From an uncultured Prevotellaceae bacterium (lineage in GTDB: Bacteria > Bacteroidota > Bacteroidia > Bacteroidales > Muribaculaceae): a stretch of DNA of 64,000 nt. A program made the position numbers and the translations under genes. The first letter of the stretch is position 1. Each line of letters opens with the position of its first letter. Of the stretch, positions 18,983 to 26,026 are shown one piece after another. The notes under the pieces are model-generated. The model was not told the origin of the DNA, did not search any database, and saw only the letters and a list, made by a program, of their open reading frames with translations. The stretch spans positions 205,071-269,070 of the forward strand of contig ONOU01000002.1 in the NCBI GenBank assembly GCA_900319525.1, read 5' to 3'.

Positions 18983-19238
18983 CGTCAATGGCCTTGCGAA
19001 GCCTGGCCATCTCGCGCTTCGTCGCGCTGAGGTCTCTTCTTGTAGCATTCAGTTCTTGCTTTAACGGTTCTACAATGTTCTCAACCAGGATACGGGTGGC
19101 CTGCTCGGTGTTGGTGATGTTCACGGTGTCGGCTTCGGCACGGGCCTTGCGGGCCTGGCTGCGCCAGGTCAGCAGGAACGTCAGCAACCCAACCAGGCCA
19201 CCGCTCAATGCCATATTCAACACGTCATTCCAGTCCAT
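18777..19238 (-). CDS. Inner-membrane spanin/holin-like protein (Rz-like)
   Basis: A 153-residue protein with one N-terminal membrane helix (MALSGGLVGLLTFLLTW), then a long coiled coil (ILVENIVEPLKQELNATRRD), a Cys-containing segment (SCKYSASCPVLRRM) and a low-complexity tail. The tail is encoded over the 5' end of the lipoprotein gene in a different frame. The layout and topology match i-spanins, which disrupt the outer membrane after endolysin action. A holin role is an alternative. Confidence 0.65.
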   Translation of the reverse strand: MDWNDVLNMALSGGLVGLLTFLLTWRSQARKARAEADTVNITNTEQATRILVENIVEPLKQELNATRRDLSATKREMARLRKAIDDANSCKYSASCPVLRRMREQPKDEQRKPDGRGGIGPRDPPGGQRGPREHQASGSSKRSGEQCDTDDSG

Positions 19239-19250
19239 ATCACTTGATCA

Positions 19251-19724
19251 TTATTTCTGATTGATGCCGATTTCCTTGAGCCATTTAGGTACGTCGAAGC
19301 TTGGACATGCCTTGGCGGCAAGCTGGTTGTGGCCCACGATCTTCACCTTCGGGTGGCGGCGGTGGAACTCCAGCACATAGCGCTTCAAGGCTTCCTTCTG
19401 GGCTGCGGTTCGCGTGTCACGCGCTTTCTTCACATCGTTAGCGTCAACGCCTCCGACATACACCACATGGCGGCTCACCTGGTTGAAGCCCTTGGCGCCG
19501 TTGGTCACCTCCCAGGGATCGACCCAAGCGTCTTCGTTGTTCTTTACCAGACGCTCAACGCGACCGTCCAGGTGAATCATGTCGGTATAGCCCACCTGCT
19601 TCCAGCCTCGACCGCCCCGCGAGACGGGAGAGGTGTGCCAGCGACGGATTTCATCACTGGACACCTCCCGCCCGGCAGGAGTAGCGGTGCAATGAAGCAC
19701 AAGGTATTTCAGCTCTTTACGCAT
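19251..19724 (-). CDS. Endolysin: N-acetylmuramoyl-L-alanine amidase (Amidase_2)
   Basis: A 157-residue protein beginning MRKELKYLVLHCTATPAGRE, with the T7-lysozyme-type zinc ligands His in LVLHCTATP, His in the VSRHVVYVGG stretch region and Cys in AKACPSFDV. The sequence GHNQLAAKACPSFDVPKWL is the usual C-terminal signature. It cleaves the amide bond between MurNAc and L-Ala in peptidoglycan for lysis. There is no signal peptide, so it depends on a holin. It is followed by the spanin pair and preceded by the capsid gene, which it overlaps by one base. Confidence 0.92.
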   Translation of the reverse strand: MRKELKYLVLHCTATPAGREVSSDEIRRWHTSPVSRGGRGWKQVGYTDMIHLDGRVERLVKNNEDAWVDPWEVTNGAKGFNQVSRHVVYVGGVDANDVKKARDTRTAAQKEALKRYVLEFHRRHPKVKIVGHNQLAAKACPSFDVPKWLKEIGINQK

Positions 19725-20794
19725 TAGGCATTAGCCTGGTATCCGCTACGCATCACAACACCGGCATCTGCCTTCTTGGGCATGCAGATGAAGTAATGGC
19801 GGAAGTTGATCTTGTTACGTTGATACTCGGGATCCTGGCTGGCCTCACTGTAGTACATCTTGGTCGACCCGGTGCACTTGAACACGCGGGGCGTGTAAAA
19901 GGCGAACGAGCACTGGAACTCACCGGCACTGGCGGTGGCAGCCACGGCCTTCTTATTGCCCGAAGTAGTGTACATCGGGTTGTTGGCGAACTCGTAGATG
20001 TCGAAGCCGAACAGGCGGCCAACAGTGCCGTCAGCGCGGTTGATGTTGTACTGCTCCTTAAACGACTGGCTCACCTCCAGCAGGTCATTCACGTGGTCCG
20101 AGCACAGCACCAGGCGGCGGTTTTGGCTAGGCACCTTCAGCTTGTCCATCGAGCGTTTCATGTTGATGATATCTTGGACTGTGATCTTCAGTCGGCCAGT
20201 ATCAGCATCTCGTGCTCCGGTAGTGACAAGTACGGGAGTGGTGGCGGTATTGCTGTTCGCGCACAGGGCATGAGCAGCCTTGGCGAATTTAGCATCGTTG
20301 ATGGCATTGCCGTGGCTCTCCTTCACGCGCGTCATCTTGTCATAGCTCAGGGCGTACAACTCATCGTCGGTGATGGGCGTCACTTTGCTCTGGAACTTGT
20401 CGAGGCTGATGGTCTTGTCAGTATCTTCAAGCGCCTGCAGGGGGATGGGGTACGTGGTGTTATTCACCAGCACATCGGGGTCGACACCCACGTCAACCAG
20501 GTGGATTACGTCGTTATTGGCAAGGGAAGACGCATCGGGGATGCCGTCAAGGAATGTGGCCTCAAGACCGCGACGCAGGTACTTGATCAGCTCACCGGTC
20601 CACACCTCAACCAGGACACCCTCGCGGACTACGCCCTCGGGTACCATATTCATCACTCCACCAACGGCGGAAATCACGTTAGCGCCAATAGCGCCGGCCA
20701 TCGGGTCGATACCGACCGTATAGCCCACTGTCGCGCCCATCACGCTGTTGATTGCCAGCGAGACAAGGCCAAGAAATAACATTTTCAGTTTCAT
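19724..20794 (-). CDS. Major capsid protein
   Basis: A 356-residue protein encoded directly after the protease/scaffold gene. The early Gly-rich hydrophobic region (DPMAGAIGANVISAVGGVMN) and the body (VIHLVDVGVDPDVLVNNTTY, FARHY-like C-terminus with NFRHYFICMPKKADAG) resemble major capsid proteins of Bacteroides Mu-like phages, likely HK97 fold. The first residues look like a signal peptide (MKLKMLFLGLVSLAINSVMG), odd for a capsid protein; a later start is possible but no strong alternative Met precedes the conserved part. Confidence 0.75.
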   Translation of the reverse strand: MKLKMLFLGLVSLAINSVMGATVGYTVGIDPMAGAIGANVISAVGGVMNMVPEGVVREGVLVEVWTGELIKYLRRGLEATFLDGIPDASSLANNDVIHLVDVGVDPDVLVNNTTYPIPLQALEDTDKTISLDKFQSKVTPITDDELYALSYDKMTRVKESHGNAINDAKFAKAAHALCANSNTATTPVLVTTGARDADTGRLKITVQDIINMKRSMDKLKVPSQNRRLVLCSDHVNDLLEVSQSFKEQYNINRADGTVGRLFGFDIYEFANNPMYTTSGNKKAVAATASAGEFQCSFAFYTPRVFKCTGSTKMYYSEASQDPEYQRNKINFRHYFICMPKKADAGVVMRSGYQANA

Positions 20795-20820
20795 GTCTTC
20801 AATTATTATAATGGTTCAAC

Positions 20821-21765
20821 TTAATCTGTGATCACACACTCCACGCCGTACTCGGCCTTGTACAGGCGCTTGTACTCATCGGGGTTGTTCTTGCGCAGCT
20901 CCAGGATCTTGTCCTCGGGGACATCGCTCAGCTTCTTCCAGGAGTTATCGGCGGGGGCGCCGCCCTGGTGACCGAGCACCTGGCTCAGCTTCACCTGGGG
21001 CGTCATGGCGTCGAAGGTAGCGTTCAGGCTCTCCACGCCCACCTGCTTGCCGAGCTCGACAAAATGGTCCTTCTTGTCGGCGGGGATTTTCTTCTCTGCG
21101 ATGGCACCGTCAACAGCTGCTTCGATGCGAGACAACTTCAGTGCGTCATTCTCCTTGGAGAGCTCCGCACGTTCATCGGCGGCAGTCTTCAATTCATTGA
21201 TCTTGGCCTTGATGGCCTCATCACTCGCGTCTGCCGGTAAACCCAGCAGCAGGGCAATCTCTTTCTTGTCCATGTTTTCTTCTTGATTTTTATGTTGGTT
21301 TAACTTCGGCAGGGGGCTCTCGCCGTCCTTGCCCATCTCTAATCGTTGGCCGTCTTTCATCAGCACGATAGCGTCATCGTTGGCGCCGATGTCAACAAGG
21401 CTTACCTCAAACAGTTTGCTCCTGATGACGGTCGGGCACGTCTGACCCTCAACGAGGTATTTCTTGTCCTCGCTCAGCTCGAGCACGTCGATGCCTACAC
21501 TCACCATCTTCAGGCTGCCGAACTCCCACTGCTTTTTGCAGCGCACGCTCAACTCGGTTGCCTCGTCAAACATCAGCTCGCCGGTCACCTCGTCACCCTC
21601 GACCTTCAGGTCTTTCACACAGCCGATCACATCGCCGCGCTGGTGCATGTAAAGCAGCACGGGATTGCGCTCATACTGCGACACGTCCATGCCTGAGGTC
21701 AGCACCCTCGTTCCGTAACTGTTCAGACGCTCGTTGGTAATTCTTACTCTATTGTTTTTCGACAT
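20821..21765 (-). CDS. Prohead protease with C-terminal scaffold
   Basis: I take ATG 21765 (MSKNNRVRITNERLNSYGTR). The first ~170 residues look like a Mu-I/prohead serine protease (SYGTRVLTSGMDVSQYERNP, FEVSLVDIGANDDAIV). The rest is a charged helical scaffold region (AADERAELSKENDALKLSRI). An internal Met (MDKKEIALLLGLPADASDEA, near 21272) could start a separate scaffold protein, as Mu does with I and Z. It lies just upstream of the capsid gene. Confidence 0.75.
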   Translation of the reverse strand: MSKNNRVRITNERLNSYGTRVLTSGMDVSQYERNPVLLYMHQRGDVIGCVKDLKVEGDEVTGELMFDEATELSVRCKKQWEFGSLKMVSVGIDVLELSEDKKYLVEGQTCPTVIRSKLFEVSLVDIGANDDAIVLMKDGQRLEMGKDGESPLPKLNQHKNQEENMDKKEIALLLGLPADASDEAIKAKINELKTAADERAELSKENDALKLSRIEAAVDGAIAEKKIPADKKDHFVELGKQVGVESLNATFDAMTPQVKLSQVLGHQGGAPADNSWKKLSDVPEDKILELRKNNPDEYKRLYKAEYGVECVITD

Positions 21766-21782
21766 TGTTTTGTGGTTTCTAT

Positions 21783-21801
21783 GTCGCGATTGCATCGCGA
21801 C
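21783..21801. promoter_or_regulatory. Perfect small hairpin/palindrome in the 5' region of the head-protein transcript
   Basis: GTCGCGAT-tgc-ATCGCGAC is an 8-bp perfect inverted repeat 18 bases upstream of the protease ATG, in the 200-bp divergent region between the protease (minus) and terminase (plus) genes. It may be an operator for a late activator or an mRNA 5' hairpin. No clear promoter boxes could be assigned for either direction. Confidence 0.45.
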
Positions 21802-21963
21802 TGTATGATTAAAAAGCACCGCAAATTTGCGCCTTTCAACCCATCTTCACAAATAACTGTGAAACCCCTGCACACTTCCGTGCAACCACTGCACGCTTCT
21901 TTGTCACGCTCACGTTTTTCGGCCAACTTTGCACCACTATTCACATTTTATTTTTTGCAAAAA

Positions 21964-22437
21964 ATGAAGAAATCAGATTTAGAAAACAAGAAATCACTCG
22001 GACGTTCCCTATACCTATCCGGTATGGAACTGACCGAGATTGCAGAAAGGCTCGCCATCAGCCGCCAGACCATATCAAAATGGGCGAACACCGACGGGTG
22101 GAAAGAGGCGCGTGCCGCCAAGAACATTACCCGACAGGAACTCGTCAACAAGTTGCTGCTTACCATCGACCGGCTCATCACTTCGGTGAACGAGTCAGAG
22201 GATCCGACGCTCATCGCTGGCCTGGGCGACCGTCTGGCTAAACTTTCGGCAGTCATTGAGAAGCTCGACAAGAAGGCCAACGTGGTCGATGCCATTGAGG
22301 TGTTTATGGCCTTCAACCGCTGGATCCAGGACAAGGCTTCCAACGATCCGGAGATCACACCGGCGCTGATCAAGGCGATCAACAAGTACCAGAACGAGTT
22401 CCTCATGGAGAAGATGTCTCCCAATTCTGAGCTCTGA
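21964..22437 (+). CDS. Terminase small subunit-like HTH protein
   Basis: A 157-residue protein. ATG 21964 (MKKSDLENKKSLGRSLYLSG) is preferred over an upstream in-frame start at 21772. The N-terminus has a clear HTH (MELTEIAERLAISRQTISKW), followed by a helical oligomerisation region (LGDRLAKLSAVIEKLDKKAN). The stop is 2 bases before the large terminase ATG. It should recognise the phage packaging site. It is the first gene of the plus-strand packaging block. Confidence 0.78.
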   Translation: MKKSDLENKKSLGRSLYLSGMELTEIAERLAISRQTISKWANTDGWKEARAAKNITRQELVNKLLLTIDRLITSVNESEDPTLIAGLGDRLAKLSAVIEKLDKKANVVDAIEVFMAFNRWIQDKASNDPEITPALIKAINKYQNEFLMEKMSPNSEL

Positions 22438-22439
22438 TC

Positions 22440-23996
22440 ATGCCCGCATTACCCTCAAAATATCGGGAGCTGTGGGAGGCGCACTGCCGGGAAATCCAGA
22501 GCATGACCGACACGGCAAGCCTGGTGCGCGAGAACGCGACGCAGCGGGACCAGCGCATCAAGAAGCTGCAGCGGGACTATGCCGCGTTCTGTGAATACTA
22601 CTTCCCCCATTTCCTTAACCTGCGTGACAAGGCCACCGGCAAGGTGATACGCACAGTACACAATGCGCCGTTCCACAATGCCGCAGCTATGAAGGTGAAG
22701 AGCACGCCCAACCTTAAAGCGGTCTTCATGTGGCCACGTGGTCATGCCAAATCCACACACTTCGACATCTTCATGCCGCTATGGCTCATGTTCCAGCCTG
22801 AACGGCTCATCAACTTCATGGTGGTAGTCGGCAAGTCAGAGGACAGTGCCGATCGTCTCCTGGGTGACATCCAAGCAGAGCTCCAGTACAACAAGCGCAT
22901 CGTCGCCGATTTCGGCGAACAGATGTCGCTCGGCAACTGGATGGAAGGTGAGTTCACCACAAGAAATGGCGTGAAGTTCCTGGCTGTGGGCAGGGGGCAG
23001 TCGCCGCGTGGTCTGCGTGAACGTGAAGCACGACCCGACTACATTGTTATCGATGACCTCGATGACGACGAGCTCTGCCGTAATGAGCGGCGCGTCCGGG
23101 AACTCACCGATTGGGTCAAGGAGGCATTGTTCGGTGCCCTGGATGTGGGACGTGGCCGCTTCATCATGGTGGGCAACCTCATCAGCAAGAACTCGGTACT
23201 GGCCAACATAGCTGCCACCCGTGGGGTCCATGTCTCTAAGATCTGCGCGGTGGATGACAAGGGCAATCCGGTATGGAAAGAGAAATGGACCAAACAGGAG
23301 GCTCAGGAGTATGCCGACTTCGTGGGCTACCGGGCCTGGCAAAAGGAGATGATGCACAACCCCATCAACGAGGGAGCCATCTTCAAGCATGAGTGGATAA
23401 GATATAAAAAGGTGCTGCCGCTGCGCAAGTATGAGCAGCTCATCTGCTACACCGACCCGTCTTTCAAATCGACTACGGCCAACGACTACAAGGCCTGCAG
23501 ACTCTGGGGCAAGCACGGCAATGAGCTGCACTTGATAGACTGCTATGTCCGCCAGGACACGGTGTCGGGTATGGTGCGATGGCTCTACAACCTCTATGAG
23601 CGCCTCAGCGAGGCAGACGTGGCAGCATCATTCTACATGGAGGCGAACTTCATGCAGGACATCATCCTCGACGAGTTCACCACCGAGGGAGAACTGAGAG
23701 GATACCAACTGCCCATTATGCCGGACACACGCAAGAAGCCGGAAAAGATCCAGCGCATCGAAGCGGTAAGCCCGTTGTGGGAACGCGGCTTCGTGTTCTA
23801 TAACGAGGCGCTCAAGGATAGCCCGGACATGCAGGTGGGCATTGAACAGACACTTGCGCTGGAACGTGGCAGCCATGTCCATGACGATGCGCCTGACGCT
23901 GACGAGGGCGCCATCTGGTTCCTCCAGCGCAATACGAGACAAGCAAATTTCAAACCCAGGTTCGGCAGACGCCCGACCTCAAAAAACCAATGGTAA
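22440..23996 (+). CDS. Terminase large subunit
   Basis: A 518-residue protein. The ATPase domain has Walker A WPRGHAKST near residues 98-106 and Walker B YIVIDDLDDDE near 200. The C-terminal RNase H-like nuclease shows CYTDPSFKSTTANDYKACRL and a later YMEANFMQDIILDEF segment with acidic residues. It packages DNA by headful cutting from replicated, inserted copies, as in Mu. The family is the Mu gp28-like TerL. The stop overlaps the next ATG (TAATG). Confidence 0.92.
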   Translation: MPALPSKYRELWEAHCREIQSMTDTASLVRENATQRDQRIKKLQRDYAAFCEYYFPHFLNLRDKATGKVIRTVHNAPFHNAAAMKVKSTPNLKAVFMWPRGHAKSTHFDIFMPLWLMFQPERLINFMVVVGKSEDSADRLLGDIQAELQYNKRIVADFGEQMSLGNWMEGEFTTRNGVKFLAVGRGQSPRGLREREARPDYIVIDDLDDDELCRNERRVRELTDWVKEALFGALDVGRGRFIMVGNLISKNSVLANIAATRGVHVSKICAVDDKGNPVWKEKWTKQEAQEYADFVGYRAWQKEMMHNPINEGAIFKHEWIRYKKVLPLRKYEQLICYTDPSFKSTTANDYKACRLWGKHGNELHLIDCYVRQDTVSGMVRWLYNLYERLSEADVAASFYMEANFMQDIILDEFTTEGELRGYQLPIMPDTRKKPEKIQRIEAVSPLWERGFVFYNEALKDSPDMQVGIEQTLALERGSHVHDDAPDADEGAIWFLQRNTRQANFKPRFGRRPTSKNQW

Positions 23997-24217
23997 TGAT
24001 CAAGAAACTGTTTTTCTCCTTCCGTTACAAGAGGGCCGTCAAGAAAGCCAACAGGCTCGCCCAGGAAACAGGACTTAAATACTATGTAATTGCCCTCAAC
24101 GGGTCCATTCATGTGGTGCCCAAGCAGGTCATCAAGCAGCTCATCCGGCAGCACCGCTTCCGCAAGGGCACAAAATTGGCCGACATCGAGAAACTCGCTT
24201 TACACATCACCAAATAA
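23996..24217 (+). CDS. Small conserved-looking phage protein
   Basis: A 73-residue basic protein (MIKKLFFSFRYKRAVKKANR; the C-terminus is KGTKLADIEKLALHITK). Its start overlaps the terminase stop and it sits between terminase and the gp36-like gene. No motif identifies a function; it may assist packaging. Confidence 0.65.
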   Translation: MIKKLFFSFRYKRAVKKANRLAQETGLKYYVIALNGSIHVVPKQVIKQLIRQHRFRKGTKLADIEKLALHITK

Positions 24218-24226
24218 CGATACGCT

Positions 24227-24646
24227 ATGTTTATCAACGACGAGGATTACAGTGTTGTCATTGGTGAGCAGGCCTTGAAGGTCATTTCACAGATCAGCGA
24301 CGACAACCGGGCGAATGCCGAGGAAGAGGCCATCGAGGAAATATCCTCTTACCTCCGTCCAAAATACGACACCGAGGCGCTGTTCAGTGCCGAGGGCAAT
24401 GAGCGCAACAAACTCATTGTCATGTACACCTGCGACATCGCACTTTACCACATGGCGGCCTCATTGCCCCAAAAGATGGGTACCGAGATCCGCAAGGAAC
24501 GATACGACCGCGCCATCAAATGGCTAGAAGGGGTGCAGGCCGGCAAGAACGTGCCTGACCTTCCTGTCTCTACCGACGAGGAAGGCAACCCGGTCGGCTT
24601 CCCCATGGTTTACGGCTGCCAAAAGAAATTGAGACACAACTGGTAA
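24227..24646 (+). CDS. DUF1320 / Mu gp36-like head-completion protein
   Basis: A 139-residue protein (MFINDEDYSVVIGEQALKVI). The conserved-looking middle (ERNKLIVMYTCDIALYHMAA, then RYDRAIKWLEGVQAG) matches the DUF1320 family that includes Mu gp36, thought to be a head-tail connector component. It lies between terminase and portal genes, as expected. Confidence 0.75.
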   Translation: MFINDEDYSVVIGEQALKVISQISDDNRANAEEEAIEEISSYLRPKYDTEALFSAEGNERNKLIVMYTCDIALYHMAASLPQKMGTEIRKERYDRAIKWLEGVQAGKNVPDLPVSTDEEGNPVGFPMVYGCQKKLRHNW

Positions 24647-24656
24647 TTGACACATC

Positions 24657-25982
24657 ATGAGCAAGAAAAAGAATACCGATAAACAGGTGCTCGAGACGCC
24701 TTTCGGCACCTTCAGTCTCGCCAAGAAAGACGTGGCCAGGTTCAAGAAAACGGTCATGCAGCTGCAGCGCACCACCGACTCGCTCACCAGACGCGACATC
24801 GGCGACTGGCGCACCGCTTGGCAGATGGCCATCAACGTGGACTACCCCAACCGACAACCCCTCTATGACATCTACCGCGATGTCGCTGTTGATCTACACC
24901 TCTCCGGATGTATCCAGCAGCGCGAGGGCTTTGTCATGGCGCGATCGTTTAAGCTGGTCAACGAGAGCGGCGACGAGGATGAAGGTGCTCTGGACCTCTT
25001 CGACGCTGCCTGGTTCAAAGATCTGATCAAACTCGCACTCGACGCGAACTATTGGGGGCACTCGCTCATCGAGCTGGGTGATATCATCACTGCCGGCGAC
25101 GGCAAACTCGCATACAACGGGGTCAAACTGATTCCGCGCAAACACGTCATTCCGGAATACGGGCGCGTCATCACCGACCTTGGGCAGGACTGGACAACTG
25201 GCATCGACTATCGGCAACCGCCGTTCAGCGACTGGCTCATCGAGGTGGGACGGCCCGATAACCTGGGACTGTTCCTCAAGGCGGCCACACAGACCATCCC
25301 CAAGAAAAATGCGCTGGCCTTCTGGGACACTTTTGCCGAGATCTTCGGGATGCCCATGCGCATCGCCAGGACTACAACTCGAGACGATAAAGAGATGAAG
25401 CGCATGGAGAAGATGATGGCCGACATGGGTACCGAGGGCTGGGGCATTTTCCAACAGGGTACCGAGATTGAGGTGGTAGAGTCTTCACGCGGTGATGCCT
25501 TCAACGTCTATGACCGGCGCATCGAGAGGGCCAACAGTGAACTCTCTAAGCTCATCATTGGCCAGACCATGACCATCGAGGACGGCAGCTCGCTCAGCCA
25601 GTCCGAGACACACCTGGAGGTATTCGAGAACATCATCGAGGCTGACTGCGACAGCATACGCGACATCGTTAACGACCAGCTCATCCCGCGCATGATCCGC
25701 CACGGTTTCCCGCTCAAGGGGCTGCGCTTCGACTGGGACTACTCGGTGGACTATTCACCCGAGCAGCAGGTGAACTATGAGACCATGGTGCTCAATAACT
25801 ATGAGGTGGACCCGTCCTATTTCGAGGATAAATACGGTATGCCAGTTGGTGAGCGCCGCAATAATGCCACTAATCCGCCCACAGAACCGACCCAGGATGA
25901 TGAAGAGGGCAAAGGTGAGGAAACACCCACTGGAGAGCAAAACGGCCAGCAGGAGGCGACTGTGCGCCCTTTTTTCGACTGA
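24657..25982 (+). CDS. Portal protein (DUF935, Mu gp29-like)
   Basis: A 441-residue protein. The central part (HSLIELGDIITAGDGKLAYN, AFWDTFAEIFGMPMRIART, LSKLIIGQTMTIEDGSSLSQ) is typical of the DUF935 portal family, which forms the 12-mer DNA gateway and packaging-motor base. The C-terminus is low complexity and ends RPFFD at TGA 25980-25982. The last codons contain a T TTT TTC slippery run followed by a stem-loop, and the MuF frame is open across this point, so part of the product may be a portal-MuF fusion of about 1095 residues. Confidence 0.88.
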   Translation: MSKKKNTDKQVLETPFGTFSLAKKDVARFKKTVMQLQRTTDSLTRRDIGDWRTAWQMAINVDYPNRQPLYDIYRDVAVDLHLSGCIQQREGFVMARSFKLVNESGDEDEGALDLFDAAWFKDLIKLALDANYWGHSLIELGDIITAGDGKLAYNGVKLIPRKHVIPEYGRVITDLGQDWTTGIDYRQPPFSDWLIEVGRPDNLGLFLKAATQTIPKKNALAFWDTFAEIFGMPMRIARTTTRDDKEMKRMEKMMADMGTEGWGIFQQGTEIEVVESSRGDAFNVYDRRIERANSELSKLIIGQTMTIEDGSSLSQSETHLEVFENIIEADCDSIRDIVNDQLIPRMIRHGFPLKGLRFDWDYSVDYSPEQQVNYETMVLNNYEVDPSYFEDKYGMPVGERRNNATNPPTEPTQDDEEGKGEETPTGEQNGQQEATVRPFFD

Positions 25983-26004
25983 GCCCCGTTGACTACGCGG
26001 GGCT
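25970..26004 (+). promoter_or_regulatory. Candidate -1 programmed ribosomal frameshift signal (portal to MuF)
   Basis: The heptamer T TTT TTC occupies 25970-25976 in the portal frame. After a 5-base spacer, AGCCCCG (25982-25988) pairs with CGGGGCT (25998-26004), a 7-bp GC-rich stem with a 9-base loop that contains the portal stop codon at its foot. Slipping -1 gives P-F-F-R-L-S-P-V-D-Y-A-G-L-H and runs straight into MuF, whose frame has no ATG or GTG start upstream of its core. Confidence 0.75.
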
Positions 26005-26026
26005 GCACCAGCGTTACGCCGAGATA

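Noticed and set aside
22455-23942. Long minus-strand frames opposite the terminase gene
   Set aside because: They are shadows of a GC-rich coding strand without homology-like motifs.
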